Assembly (NCBI GenBank): GCA_037318855.1
Contig: CP134874.1
Coordinates: 1,116,598-1,180,597 of the forward strand
Reading direction: 5' to 3'
DNA: 64,000 nucleotides
Origin: Candidatus Sedimenticola sp. (ex Thyasira tokunagai)
GTDB taxonomy: Bacteria > Pseudomonadota > Gammaproteobacteria > Chromatiales > Chromatiaceae
Shown in pieces: positions 24,177 to 33,696 of this stretch. A model generated the notes under the pieces. That model was not told where the DNA came from. It saw only the letters and a program-made list of their open reading frames with translations, and ran no database searches. The position numbers and the translations under genes were made by a program. The first letter of the stretch is position 1. Every line of letters starts with the position of its first letter.

Positions 24177-26191
24177 TAGTCCGAGGAAGGTCTCGATGCT
24201 CCGGCACCCGGTAGATAAAGATCGAGTGGCCAGGCCGAGCCAGGGATTCCTGATCGCGGAACCAGGCAAAGGTGTCATTGTCTTTGAAAAAGACCCCTTG
24301 CAGGTTTGTGGCGCTGATGGCATATAGGCCCGGCGCCGGCTGGTAAGGATTGTAGGCAAAAGCCTCAGCCGAATACTGGTACAACGGAAAGCCAGGCAGG
24401 GGTCGATAGCGGATGCCATACCTTTCCGGACGGGCCACGCCGAACCAACTCAGGTACACTTGGTCAATACCTTCCTGGTTCAGGTAATCCCCCAGGGCAG
24501 GTAAGTCTTGCCCCCAATCGAGGTTCGAGTCCACAACGTACCTGTAGCCGTTCTCCGGCCCACCGGCGACCTCGTTAAAGTAGGCTAGATAATGCGGATA
24601 AATCCTCAGCGCAGAGAGAGCCTGCCAGGCCACAAGGCCGATGACAATTACAGTCAGTCCACTGCGAATCATAAACTGGCTCGCGCCATCTGCCCATTTG
24701 TATTTGAGCATTGAGAATCGGGCATTATCTGAGGCCACCTTGCTGATGTAAACGAACAGCAGTGGCAAAATGGGCAATAAATGGCGGTAGCCAATGTTCA
24801 GCGAACTGCCCATTAGCGCCAAAAAGTATACAGCGACCGGCAGCAGTAGACACATCTCGGTGCGCCGGCTACGGCGGCGTATGGACAGCGCCAGGGTCAG
24901 GAGTAGCAGCAGTAACACCGGCAGTGGTGTTTTGATCAATAAAATCACTGGGAAGTAGTACCACCAGCCTTTGACCGAATACTGGCCCATGAGGAAAGCC
25001 GGATTTCCCTCGCTGCCAGCCATGGAGAGCGAAGCGAGGGCTGGTAATCCCCGGTAGCCGTGAGGCCGCACTGCTTACCCGTCGTGCGCGCAGCGCGCCA
25101 GAGGGGAAGCAAAGTAGGCATCCGAACACGGCGTCCAGTCAATGGGAACTAACTGCGAAGGTAACGAGCTTGCGATGTTATTTCGCGTAGCGGTTAGTGA
25201 CCAGGACGGCCGGGGTACTAATAGGCTGTCGAAGATTGAGTGCAAAAGGGGGACTTGGATGTCCCGTTTTGCATCACGAAATCGAAGACTCGCTTACCTC
25301 GGTGCGCTCAAAGATGGCCCTAAGGCCGTTCCAGTAAGAGGGCATAGGCAGGGTCACTCCGCCATCGCTTAGAGGGCCGCGCTCCAGTCCATAGATGCTC
25401 CATACCACGGCCAGTCCGATGACAACCATGGCCACCAAGTACAGCGCCCATTCCCACTCAAGTGCGTGCCACCAGGGTGGGCGGGTAGGCCCAAGCGGCC
25501 TACGCCAGACATGTATCATGACGAGTAAAGCAAAGATCGGCAGCAGGATGACGGCCGAGAACTTGGCGGCCAGTGCCAGCCCCAAGGCCACCCCAGTAAC
25601 GAACATGCCAATTACCGTCGGTCCGGTCATGAATCGCCAAAAGGTGTACAGAGCCAAAAAGATAAAGCAAGCCAAGCCCAGATCGTTGGTTGCCAAGCGG
25701 GTGTGCGCCAGGATGTTGGGCGAAAAAACATAGAGCGCCAGTGCCAGCAGGCCGGCTACTGACCCGTGTAGTTCCGCTGCCCAAGCGTAGACACCGATGC
25801 CCAGAAACAGCCCCAACAGAACGATCGTCACCCGCGCCCAGTTGACGATTTTCTGTGCCGCAATGGGCTGACCATCGGCATCGGTCGCGTGCCACAACAG
25901 TTTGTCGGCAAAAGCGTACCAGTTGGCCGAGACCCACGAGGGATGATCGGTGGGGAGTTGAGGCCGAATGATCAGCAACGGCAGGGCACTGATCGTGTTG
26001 ACCAGCGGCGGGTGCTCGCGGCTCAGACGGAGGTCGCCGGTGCGCAGGTAGGCATAACCCCGGGCGATATGGTTCTGCTCGTCCATTGTGGGCGACTTTT
26101 GTTCGGCGCTAAGGAGTGCCTGCAAGACGAATGCACCCAACAAGGCCAGAGCAACGATAGTGATCAGTTTCTCTTTTCTGTCGGTGCTCAA
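24172..26191 (-). pseudogene. GT39/ArnT-like glycosyltransferase split by an element
   Basis: Dolichyl/polyprenyl-phosphate sugar-dependent membrane transferase. The N-terminal fragment (26191 to about 25295) has the PTMDEQNHIARGYAYLRTGD acidic motif and REHPPLVN of GT39-type proteins. The C-terminal fragment (25014 to 24172) begins SEGNPAFLMGQYS and has the late LAYFNEVAGGPENGYRYVVDSNLDWGQD block. The element at 25015-25294 separates them. Joining across it, with one copy of AGCGAG, reads F-E-R-T-E-V-S-E-G-N-P-A-F-L in one frame. TTG at 26191 has a GAGGGAG site upstream; a GTG at 26266 is an alternative. As it stands the gene is broken. Confidence 0.82.
25015..25294 (+). mobile_element. structured RNA-like insertion element, copy 2 (HEARO/omega-RNA-like)
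   Basis: 280 bp, same orientation (plus) as copy 1 although its host gene is on the minus strand, so it cannot be an intron removed from the host mRNA. The left flank ends CCCTCGCT and the right end is GACTCGCT. The stem CCAGCC 25016-25021 with GGCTGG 25039-25044 and the stem TGCTT 25072-25076 with AAGCA 25107-25111 replace CCGCC/GGCGG and TGGAT/ATCCA of copy 1 by paired changes. The AACGAGCTTGCGATGTTA hairpin and the 3' ~95 bp are nearly unchanged. No ORF inside. Confidence 0.75.
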
Positions 26192-26305
26192 CTTTTGACT
26201 CCCTCTATGAGAGTTTTGCTTTACCGCCCGTTGCCCCGGTTCCTCTGATCGCAGGATACCTCTCACAGTCGGTGATCGACGATGTTGAGAACGGCTTTGT
26301 CCGTA

Positions 26306-26848
26306 TTAACCTCTTGCCGTAGCCGCCCTCTGATTGAGTGTTGCCTGCAGGTTCTCCATGTCTCGGGTCTGCTTGAAGGTCTCCTGGATCACCAGTGCAT
26401 CACTGCTGGCACGATGGCGGGGCAGGTTGAGTTCACGTAGCACCTGCTCCTTGGTCTCATGCCACGACTTCGTTTGTTGCTCAGACATCAGGTAGCGGAT
26501 ACTCTCGAGACGGAACTCTTGTGAGACTCCGGCAGCATTATAGAGCTTACCAAGCCATGAACTGTCATGGCCCCAGGCATCGGTATAGATCGTTTGCCCT
26601 TTTAGCTGGTTGTTTAGTGCTATAGCAACAGTCTCGGGGGCACTGCCATGCTGTTGTAACTGCTCTCGGGAGATGCCATGGACTAACTCGGCCTCAGTGC
26701 TCCAGAAGGTCCACTCCTTGCGGGGCTTGATGATGTAACAGGAGGCACTCCGATCGGGAAGGATTACGCCTATCTCTATCGGATAACTGTTGGCACCGAA
26801 GCCGGAAGCTTCGATGTCGATGACCGGGGGGAGCGGTTGTTCCTTCAT
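26306..26848 (-). CDS. DnaQ-like 3'-5' exonuclease
   Basis: 180 residues with the three exonuclease motifs of the DEDDh family: Exo I VIDIEASGFG (residues 9-18), Exo II in the TIYTDAWGHDSSWL region, and Exo III HRASSDALVIQETF (H and D near 145-150). It is compact, with no polymerase or extra domain, so it resembles stand-alone DnaQ/RNase T-like exonucleases acting on DNA or RNA ends. It follows nei by 18 bp, likely in one transcript, which suggests a DNA-repair context; the substrate is not shown. Confidence 0.8.
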   Translation of the reverse strand: MKEQPLPPVIDIEASGFGANSYPIEIGVILPDRSASCYIIKPRKEWTFWSTEAELVHGISREQLQQHGSAPETVAIALNNQLKGQTIYTDAWGHDSSWLGKLYNAAGVSQEFRLESIRYLMSEQQTKSWHETKEQVLRELNLPRHRASSDALVIQETFKQTRDMENLQATLNQRAATARG

Positions 26849-26866
26849 TTGACCTCATCCGTGTGC

Positions 26867-27691
26867 TCACTGATTTATTTGGCACTTAGGACAAATATAG
26901 CAAGCTTGACCAGCATCTGTGTGTTTTTCGATTATGGTGCCACAGCGGTAGCAGGGTTTTCCTGCGCGCCTGAACAGGTGAAAACGAGCATCCTCAAAAC
27001 AGATGCCGTCGGCTATTAGTGCCTCGGCTCTTTTTAAATCGTTGGTGATGCCTCTGGCGGTATAGGATTGTCGGGGGAGGGCGAGCATCAACTCTGTCAA
27101 CTGGTGCAACCGATTGGGCACTATATCCATGGGGCGCTGTGCAGGGTGAAGCTCTGCGGCAAAGAGAATTTCACAGCGCAGGTAGTTGCCGAGGCCGGCA
27201 ACAAACGACTGGTCGGTAAGAAGGGCGCCAAGGCGTCGCCGATGGAAGCGCCTATCCTGCAGGCGGCTAAAGACCATCTCGGTAGTGGTGTCCACCGCCA
27301 AAATGTCCGGACCCAGGCGATTCAGGAAGGGATGGTTGTCGACTCCCTCCTTATCGAGCACCGCGATATCGGACGCACTGTAGAGCAGTGCCGACACGCT
27401 GTCGTTATGGATCGCCAGCCGTAGGCTACGCTTGGTATCAGGGGTGTACCCTGCCGGACTGGTATACCAGCGACCATAAAGCTGGTTATGGCTGTAGATG
27501 CTAAGGCTGCAGTCGAAGTGGGTAAGCATCGCTTTGCCCCGAGTCTCGATGGCGATGACCTGCTTTCCCGACAGCATTTTTTCAAATGGTTTGCACTGCA
27601 CCAGGCCAAACCAGACCTCACTGGCAGTTTTGCCAACCAGTGCTTCTGCCACTGTGTCGGCGGCGCGGCGTATCTCGGGTCCTTCGGGCAT
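26867..27691 (-). CDS. nei: endonuclease VIII (Nei)
   Basis: 274 residues. The N-terminus MPEGPEIRRAAD carries Pro2 as the catalytic nucleophile and Glu3; LGNYLRCEILFAAELHPAQRP is the helix-two-turn-helix. The C-terminal zinc finger is formed by CYRCGTII...CYICPKC. Nei excises oxidised pyrimidines and nicks the abasic site. Length is close to E. coli Nei (263). The variant FHLFRRAGKPCYRCG precedes the finger. It begins an operon with the DnaQ-like exonuclease. Confidence 0.92.
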   Translation of the reverse strand: MPEGPEIRRAADTVAEALVGKTASEVWFGLVQCKPFEKMLSGKQVIAIETRGKAMLTHFDCSLSIYSHNQLYGRWYTSPAGYTPDTKRSLRLAIHNDSVSALLYSASDIAVLDKEGVDNHPFLNRLGPDILAVDTTTEMVFSRLQDRRFHRRRLGALLTDQSFVAGLGNYLRCEILFAAELHPAQRPMDIVPNRLHQLTELMLALPRQSYTARGITNDLKRAEALIADGICFEDARFHLFRRAGKPCYRCGTIIEKHTDAGQACYICPKCQINQ

Positions 27692-28010
27692 CTGTTTTAA
27701 TCTCTCTGTTGGCGGGTGACATCTTATCCGAAACTACCGCTGCTCCGTAAATCCCATCTTCTCCTTGGGAGGGTGGCAGAAGCCCCTTCTCTCAATCCGG
27801 GCGGGGAGTTGGGTGAGTGGAATAGGGCGGGTAACCTTTTGATTTAATATGCCCTTATCCTGGTCTTCTCTCTCGCAGAGAGAAGTAATCAGGGTTTATA
27901 CCATCTTTCGGGTGCAGGATTTCCTCACCCTGGTGCTTCATCTCCCCTACTCCCGACATCGTCGGCGATGGGGTAGAATGGCCCGCTCTGTGGGTAACTC
28001 TGTACGTACC
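27692..28010. other. intergenic region between nei and trhP
   Basis: Divergent promoter region of about 320 bp. It holds a short palindrome CTTCTCTC-TCGCA-GAGAGAAG near 27871-27890 and an imperfect hairpin CTACTCCCGACATCGTCGG...GGGGTAG near 27946-27977. No gene is supported; in-frame upstream extensions of trhP into it lack the family sequence. Confidence 0.4.
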
Positions 28011-29315
28011 ATGAAAAAACCTGAACTGCTCGCTCCCGCCGGCACTCTGAAAAATATGCGCTATGCCTATGCTTATGGGGCCGATGCGGTCTATGCCGGT
28101 ATGCCCCGCTACAGCCTGCGGGTGCGCAATAACGATTTCCTCGACGAAAACCTGCGTCTCGGTATTGCCGAAGCACATGCTCAGGAGAGAGCGTTCTATC
28201 TCGCCTGCAACCTGATGCCCCACGGTGCCAAGTTGAGGACATTTATTGATGATATGGCACCGATCATCGAGCTGGGGCCGGATGCGCTGATCATGTCTGA
28301 CCCCGGGCTGATTATGCAGGTGCGTGAACGCTGGCCGGAGATGCCGGTACATCTGTCGGTTCAGGCCAATAGCGTCAATGCGGCAACGGTGAAGTTCTGG
28401 CAGCAGGTCGGCCTTACCCGGGTGATCCTGTCACGGGAGTTGTCACTGGGTGAGATTGAAGATATCCGCCAGGCGTGCCCGGAGATAGAACTGGAGGTGT
28501 TTATTCATGGCGCTCTCTGTATCGCCTACTCCGGTCGCTGTCTGCTGTCGGGCTATTTCAATCATCGCGATGCCAACCAGGGAAGCTGCACCAACTCCTG
28601 CCGCTGGGGCTACAAGGTCGCCGACGGCGGTAGCTGTGAAGAGGTGACCGGTGTTTCACAGTCAGGGCAGCAGCGCCATCCTGCCGCAGATTCGGTCTAT
28701 CTTATCGAGGAGCAGGGCCGTCCCGGTGAGTTTATGCCTGTCTTCGAGGATGAGATGGGTACCTACATCATGAACTCCAAGGATCTGCGTGCGGTGGAAC
28801 ATGTACAACGTCTGGTGGAGATCGGTGTCGATTGCCTGAAGATCGAAGGCCGCACCAAGTCCCACTACTACACCGCCCGCACCACCCAGGTCTACCGCCA
28901 GGCGATAGACGATGCGGTGGCCGGCCGGCCGTTCCGCCCACAGCTGATGAGTGATCTAGAAAGTCTCGCCAGCCGCGGTTATACCGACGGCTTCTATCAG
29001 CGTCATGAGAGTGACGAGCTACAGAACTATCGCCAGGGCAGCTCCAGTAGCAATCGACAGATCTTTGTCGGTGAGATTACCGGCATCGATGGCAATAACG
29101 GTCTCGCTCAAGTCGATGTGAAAAACCGTTTTGCCGTGGGTGATGAGTTGGAGTTGATTACACCCGAGGGTAATCAGCTATTCAGGCTTCAACTGTTATT
29201 GGACGATAAAGGGGATGAGATGAGTGTCGCCCCCGGTGGTGGCTACCATGTTCAGGTTCAGCTGCCGACAGAGCTGCAGACAGATAAGGGGCTGCTTACA
29301 CGGGTGTTGGGATGA
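28011..29315 (+). CDS. trhP: U32 peptidase-family tRNA hydroxylation protein TrhP (YegQ)
   Basis: 434 residues, close to E. coli YegQ/TrhP, which acts with prephenate on the wobble uridine to make 5-hydroxyuridine. Landmarks are KPELLAPAGTLKNMRYAYAYGADAVYAG, SVQANSVNAATVKFW, the U32 signature ELEVFIHGALCIAYSGRCLLSGYF and GSCTNSCRWGYKV. The cysteines in the last two blocks are those expected to bind an iron-sulfur cluster. ATG at 28011 is chosen because the family starts MKKPELLAPAG there. It stands alone on the plus strand. Confidence 0.88.
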   Translation: MKKPELLAPAGTLKNMRYAYAYGADAVYAGMPRYSLRVRNNDFLDENLRLGIAEAHAQERAFYLACNLMPHGAKLRTFIDDMAPIIELGPDALIMSDPGLIMQVRERWPEMPVHLSVQANSVNAATVKFWQQVGLTRVILSRELSLGEIEDIRQACPEIELEVFIHGALCIAYSGRCLLSGYFNHRDANQGSCTNSCRWGYKVADGGSCEEVTGVSQSGQQRHPAADSVYLIEEQGRPGEFMPVFEDEMGTYIMNSKDLRAVEHVQRLVEIGVDCLKIEGRTKSHYYTARTTQVYRQAIDDAVAGRPFRPQLMSDLESLASRGYTDGFYQRHESDELQNYRQGSSSSNRQIFVGEITGIDGNNGLAQVDVKNRFAVGDELELITPEGNQLFRLQLLLDDKGDEMSVAPGGGYHVQVQLPTELQTDKGLLTRVLG

Positions 29316-29333
29316 AGTTGCCAACTGCCAACT

Positions 29334-29867
29334 TCAATTGACCCGCAGCAGCTGACCCTCCAGATCCTGCCGGTCGGTAGTGAGGTAGACCTGCCCTTCG
29401 GTGATGGTGAGTGACCAGTTGATACTCCTTTGCAGGTCATCAACGGCTTGTTGCAGCAGCTCTTCCGGTAGTTCGATTAGTGTTAACCGGTCCAGTTCTT
29501 GGAGTTGTTGCTGGTGCATCTGTTGCCAGCGGCCAGAGTGTTGTCCATAGAGGAAGATTGTCACCTTCGTCGCTTTTTTGCATGCGGTGGCGATACGTTC
29601 AGGTGTGGGCAGTCCCGCTTCGATCCAGTGCGCTATCCTGTCGTTCTGGTCCTTCAGCCAAATGTCCGGTGCATCGCCATCGCAGATCCCTTTGGTGAAT
29701 ACCAGCCCCTCTTCGTAGCAGAGAGCATAGGCCAATAGTCGCGCCACCAGCCGCTCGGCTGTCTCTGAGGGGTGTCTCGCCAACGTCTGTTGCAGCTCGC
29801 AGTAGACACCACGATCTACATCCGACAAAGTGATCGCTGCTTTATGGATAGTGCTGCCGAGAGCCAT
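29334..29867 (-). CDS. yaeQ: YaeQ family protein
   Basis: 177 residues, matching the 181-residue E. coli YaeQ. MALGSTIHKAAITLSDVDRGVYCEL and PSETAERLVARLLAYALCYEEGLVFTKGICDGDAPDIW are family blocks. YaeQ has a restriction-endonuclease-like fold with unproven activity; PAD(D/E)K-type residues are not claimed here. It is the third gene of a ycgN-DUF3549-yaeQ operon, 3 bp after its neighbour. Confidence 0.88.
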   Translation of the reverse strand: MALGSTIHKAAITLSDVDRGVYCELQQTLARHPSETAERLVARLLAYALCYEEGLVFTKGICDGDAPDIWLKDQNDRIAHWIEAGLPTPERIATACKKATKVTIFLYGQHSGRWQQMHQQQLQELDRLTLIELPEELLQQAVDDLQRSINWSLTITEGQVYLTTDRQDLEGQLLRVN

Positions 29868-29870
29868 GGG

Positions 29871-30935
29871 TCAGCCATTTACCGACTGGAAAAAGTTGCC
29901 GATGGCGGTGGAGAGGTTGCTGGAGCGTTGAGGATTTCTCATCGCTTGTAGCAAGGAGTCACGCATCTCGGGGAGAAACAGCAGGTCGACAAGCGAGTGA
30001 CTAAAGGCCTCCTGGCCGCTGTCATTCTCTGCCAGGCGCTCCAGGTAGAGGGTGGCAACCTCCTGGGTCTTTAACGCTTCCCAAGCGCGCCCGCTGACGG
30101 CGGCAAGGATTTCGATGTTGGCTGAGCAGGGGTGTTTGAGAACGGATGTGATCAGCTGATCGCGCAGCACCGGATCGGTGGCATTCGATATGCCGCGAAC
30201 GGTGGCGGTCAACAGTGCCGGGTCCGGAGATTCATTTTCAAGCTCATTGCTGGTTCTGGCGATGAGCGCCTGGGCGAGAAGAGCGGGTATCGACTCGCTC
30301 TCCAGGCAGTGACAGAGTGCTTCCAGGGGCTGTAGTGGTGCCTCGTCGATAGCCCGGTTGAGTAGCTTGGCGTTTTCCCCTTCAGCGAAGCGGACGGCGA
30401 TATCGGCTATTCCCTGATAGCCGACAAAGGCCCACTGCTCCCAGCCCAGTTCACCGGCAAAATACTCCTGGGCATGACTATAGAAGTCGGAAGGCGGTTT
30501 TTTCAGCAAACGGGAGACCTGGGCGTGGAACAGCGCCATCCGCTCCTCCCTTGGCTTGAAGGTGTAGGGATTGTCCTTGAGCGCGTTATCCATTGATTGT
30601 TGCTGCTGTTCGTCACTCTCTTGCAGCTTTTCACCCAGCCTATCCATCAGTCGGTGCATAAAGTCATCCCGCGTCGCTTGCAGCAGTTTGCCCTGCTCAT
30701 CGAGGGGGAAGCGCAGAAACCAGATAAACGGCTCTATTCCGATCTGCTCTCGGTGGCAGACCAGGGCGAACCAGGCTTGTCGCTGGAGTGGAAAGGGGTA
30801 GGGCTCTTCGGTTTTTTCAAAGCGGAGGAAACTGTCCCGGCCGAGAGGGCCGATGCGCCTGCCTATATCGAATGGAAAAAGCTGGATGCCTGTGCTCTCA
30901 AGAAACTCGGTGATGGTGCTGATGCTACTCATCAT
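29871..30935 (-). CDS. DUF3549 family protein
   Basis: 354 residues. It starts SISTITEFLESTGIQLFPFDIGRRI and has FEKTEEPYPFPLQRQAWFALV, features of the gammaproteobacterial DUF3549 family. Soluble, no signal peptide, helical C-terminal half resembling HEAT-like repeats. Function unknown. Its start overlaps the ycgN stop by 4 bp, so the two are coupled. No other partner is indicated. Confidence 0.75.
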   Translation of the reverse strand: MMSSISTITEFLESTGIQLFPFDIGRRIGPLGRDSFLRFEKTEEPYPFPLQRQAWFALVCHREQIGIEPFIWFLRFPLDEQGKLLQATRDDFMHRLMDRLGEKLQESDEQQQQSMDNALKDNPYTFKPREERMALFHAQVSRLLKKPPSDFYSHAQEYFAGELGWEQWAFVGYQGIADIAVRFAEGENAKLLNRAIDEAPLQPLEALCHCLESESIPALLAQALIARTSNELENESPDPALLTATVRGISNATDPVLRDQLITSVLKHPCSANIEILAAVSGRAWEALKTQEVATLYLERLAENDSGQEAFSHSLVDLLFLPEMRDSLLQAMRNPQRSSNLSTAIGNFFQSVNG

Positions 30936-31375
30936 TTAATCCAGTCGATCATGTGGTGCTCCAAATCGTCAGCCTCCAGTTCACTGATGACAAGACCTCC
31001 GACGGAGTGATCGGATATGAGCACACTTTCCGGGTTTCCAGAGACCAGAGGGTGCCATTCAGCAAGTGGTTTACCCTCGGCCAACAGTCGGTAGGCACAG
31101 CTCTCCGGCAGCCAGTAGGGGTCATCGAGTACCTCCAGGGTTACGCTGACGCAGTCGGGAACGTTGACCGAGCGGTTGGGGTAGTCAGTGCAGCGGCAAC
31201 TCAGCTGGTCGAGATAGCGGCAGCAGACGTTGGTGAAGTGGATCTCTTGGGTATCCACATCCTCGAAACGGTGTAGGCAACACTTGGCGCAGCCGTCACA
31301 GAGCCGTTCCCACTCGCTGCTGTCGAGTTCGCTGAGGCTTTTTCTCTTCCAGAATGCATTATCTGCTGTGGGCAT
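30932..31375 (-). CDS. ycgN: YcgN/UPF0260 cysteine-cluster protein
   Basis: 147 residues with the UPF0260 cysteine pattern: CDGCAKCC, then TNVCCRYLD and CRCTDYPNR, and DCVSVTLEVL. The cluster may bind metal or an iron-sulfur centre; function unknown. WLPESCAYRLLAEGKPLAEWHPL is another family block. First gene of the operon with DUF3549 and yaeQ. The length fits E. coli YcgN (153). Confidence 0.88.
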   Translation of the reverse strand: MPTADNAFWKRKSLSELDSSEWERLCDGCAKCCLHRFEDVDTQEIHFTNVCCRYLDQLSCRCTDYPNRSVNVPDCVSVTLEVLDDPYWLPESCAYRLLAEGKPLAEWHPLVSGNPESVLISDHSVGGLVISELEADDLEHHMIDWIK

Positions 31376-31980
31376 GGCGGCTATTGTACCGGTTGGTTGA
31401 TGTTTATAAAGGGAATTTGCAACATGACAACACTGTTGGCATCCAGCCTCACTTGTCTAAACAGTGGGTCGGGGGTGATGGAGGATAGGCTGCCGGTTCA
31501 GTTGATGGTATGGCGTGGTGATAGGGTGATAATCCAGGTTGACCTCATCACCCGGTGGGTGTGAATAACGTCAAAAAACAGGCGTGATTCTTAGGTGGGG
31601 CTGCTAACTTACTGTTGATACTGGGGTTTTATATTCACAGCCCGTTTTTCTACTGTCTTGAGTTTGGTGGTGTTGCGATATAGAGCACTGCAAGTCATTG
31701 ATTTATTATCTAATACATTGAAATATAAGAATAATAAATAACTGTCTAAATAATGGACAATCTGATTCCAATACTTACCTTATAGGGGATGTGATCGGTT
31801 TTGCCGCTGTTTTCCACAGAGTTATCCACAGTTTCTGTGGAAAATTATTTCAAGGGAGAGGTGTTTCCATAAAACTCATGAACCAATATAAATTTAGATG
31901 GAATCGGGTATGTTGTTGTGCGCGTCCGGCCCCTTGTTTGTTGCCCCATCTGTTCCCTCCGGCGCTAAGGTAGGGACGTA
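31376..31980. other. non-coding stretch of about 600 bp
   Basis: No gene is supported. The middle (31670-31760) is A+T-rich. A small hairpin with arms GGTGAT/ATCACC lies near 31525-31554. Short open frames near 31790-32116 lack ribosome sites and family features. Confidence 0.5.
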
Positions 31981-32259
31981 CTACTCCTGTCGGAATCCTG
32001 CTGCTTTTTCTGTTGCTGCTTTGATTTCAGCATCCAGGTGTTGGTTTATTTCATACAGCTCGGCAAGTTTCTGCTTCAGCCGTTCGAGCCTCACTCTACT
32101 CTCCTCACTGGTTTGACGTGCTGTTTCAGTCTCAGCTTCAATTTTCGTCTTTTCTTTCGTCAATTGCGCAATCTTCCCGTTTGATGCGCTCAAGTCGAGG
32201 GGAAGCGGGAGAAGGAGGAGTGCAATCAAATAATATCCAGGAATGCTTTTTGATCTCAC
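31981..32259 (-). CDS. small exported coiled-coil protein, unknown
   Basis: 92 residues. A hydrophobic N-terminus (YYLIALLLLPLPLDLSAS) looks like a signal peptide with a likely cleavage after SAS. The rest is an uninterrupted coiled coil rich in K, E, Q and A (KIAQLTKEKTKIEAETETARQ..., heptad-like). No recognised domain. It lies 64 bp downstream of the MBL-fold gene on the same strand. It could be an envelope spacer or an adhesin-type stalk. Confidence 0.55.
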   Translation of the reverse strand: MRSKSIPGYYLIALLLLPLPLDLSASNGKIAQLTKEKTKIEAETETARQTSEESRVRLERLKQKLAELYEINQHLDAEIKAATEKAAGFRQE

Positions 32260-32323
32260 GGAATAGATAACCTTTAAGTTGTTGAATTGATAGGATGTGC
32301 CGGAATATCTGGTATGAAAGGTT

Positions 32324-33271
32324 TTACTGCTTTTCCCGTCGCTTTAGCCACACATCCAGTCCCTGGGCACAGAGTCCGAGGTCCATGTCGAGTAGTGCGT
32401 CGATCCGTTCCATTTCCAGAGTGCAGCCGTGGTTATCCAGGCGTTCCAGATAGCGCCGTTTCAACTGCTCTTTTATTGACTGATAGGGGTTATCTGGGTC
32501 GCAGTTAAGTGCTGTCTCGACGTAGATATCAATCAGTTCGAACAGTGCATCGGCTAATTCTGCCGGCGTCTCTACCATGCAGTAGTGGGTGAGGTAGACC
32601 CTCTCCGGCTGGTAGTTCATCAGCCGTTCCAGCGTTTTTCGCCAGCTCTCCGGATCGAAATCTATCGGTGTTGACGGCAGTAGAGCAAAGTGCCCTTTTT
32701 TCGTGTCGAGTTCGGGGTAAGAGATGCCAAAGGTGTCACCGGTGAAGAACCCCTTGCTCTGTTCGTCCCAGAGAGTGAAATGGTGACGGGCGTGCCCTGG
32801 GGTATCGAGGCAGGTGAGTTGACGCCCCTCCAGCGCTACGGTGAAGCCGTCATCCGCCATCAATACACGCTCCTCCGGTATCGGCAGGATTTCGTTATAG
32901 TCACGTTTGAACTGCTCTTCACCATAGACTCCTATGGTGCCGGCGATCAATCTCTCAGGATTGATCATATGACGAGCACCATTGGGGTGGATTACCAGCT
33001 GGGCATTGGGCAGTTGTGCCACCAGTTGGCCGGCACCACCGGCGTGGTCGAGATGGACGTGTGTGGGTATAACGTATTTCACCTGGTCCCTGGATATGCC
33101 GTAGTGCTCCAGCAGTTCCATAATGTGGGGTACTGTGTAGGCGGTGCCGGTATCAATTATTGCCGCTTCATCGCCCTCCCTGACGAGGTAGCAGCAGGCC
33201 AGTTTTGGCCGCTGGTAGTAGGCTTCGATACAGGTGATACCCTGCCCAAGTTCCTGAAATGAGAGTTGCAC
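32324..33271 (-). CDS. metallo-beta-lactamase-fold hydrolase
   Basis: 315 residues. The zinc motif is THVHLDHAGG (H-x-H-x-D-H) near residue 70. A second histidine follows in DTPGHARHH, then the FTGDTFG aspartate and a C-terminal THYC histidine, so the binuclear site looks complete. It is soluble, with no leader. GTG at 33271 is the start; GGGG lies upstream. The sub-family resembles general MBL hydrolases acting on thioesters or similar; the substrate is unknown. The C-terminal 100 residues are helical. Confidence 0.82.
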   Translation of the reverse strand: MQLSFQELGQGITCIEAYYQRPKLACCYLVREGDEAAIIDTGTAYTVPHIMELLEHYGISRDQVKYVIPTHVHLDHAGGAGQLVAQLPNAQLVIHPNGARHMINPERLIAGTIGVYGEEQFKRDYNEILPIPEERVLMADDGFTVALEGRQLTCLDTPGHARHHFTLWDEQSKGFFTGDTFGISYPELDTKKGHFALLPSTPIDFDPESWRKTLERLMNYQPERVYLTHYCMVETPAELADALFELIDIYVETALNCDPDNPYQSIKEQLKRRYLERLDNHGCTLEMERIDALLDMDLGLCAQGLDVWLKRREKQ

Positions 33272-33333
33272 GGTTTACCCCTACGCTGTGATTGTTGGGG
33301 ACTGTGCCATGGTTGCCCGGGCAGGGCAAGAGA

Positions 33334-33567
33334 TTAGAATCCGATCAGTTCTGCCCGCAGGCCGAGGTAGCGTGGGATTGTCACCAGATCCTTGGAACTG
33401 ATCTGCTCAGGATTGTATTTTATCACCATAAGGTGCTTCTTCTCGGGATTGGTCTGTATTTTGATCACCCCTTCGCGCTGATTGAATGCTCCCAATAGTT
33501 TCTCCATCTCATCAGCGCTTATCTCTTGATCGATGTGAAGTGTGACATCTGCTACCTGATTCTCCAT
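33334..33567 (-). CDS. small HMA-fold-like protein, unknown
   Basis: 77 residues, MENQVADVTLHIDQEI..., with a beta-alpha-beta pattern (DVTLHIDQEISADEMEKLLGAFNQREGVIKIQTN, then HLMVIKYNPEQI) resembling the heavy-metal-associated fold but lacking its CxxC pair. The start at 33567 is preferred because an AGGAGGCTG site lies just upstream; the longer frame lacks one. It is divergent to dodecin, sharing a 129-bp promoter region. A role in metal binding is not supported without the cysteines. Confidence 0.65.
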   Translation of the reverse strand: MENQVADVTLHIDQEISADEMEKLLGAFNQREGVIKIQTNPEKKHLMVIKYNPEQISSKDLVTIPRYLGLRAELIGF

Positions 33568-33696
33568 GACAGCCTCCTGGTCTCTGTTAGTTACAATTAA
33601 GAATAGACGAAAAGAGACGCTTTCTGAGGTTACTCCACCTGGAGACGCCTCCATGATATTGTTACCGGCTAAATCTAACAAAGTAAGGAGTAAAAA

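Noticed and set aside
24172..26266. Two independent small glycosyltransferase genes
   Set aside because: The fragments are the N- and C-terminal parts of one GT39-like protein, and removing the element joins them in one frame.
31790..32116. Two short plus-strand frames in the 600-bp gap
   Set aside because: No ribosome site, no domain, and one overlaps the coiled-coil gene in the opposite direction.
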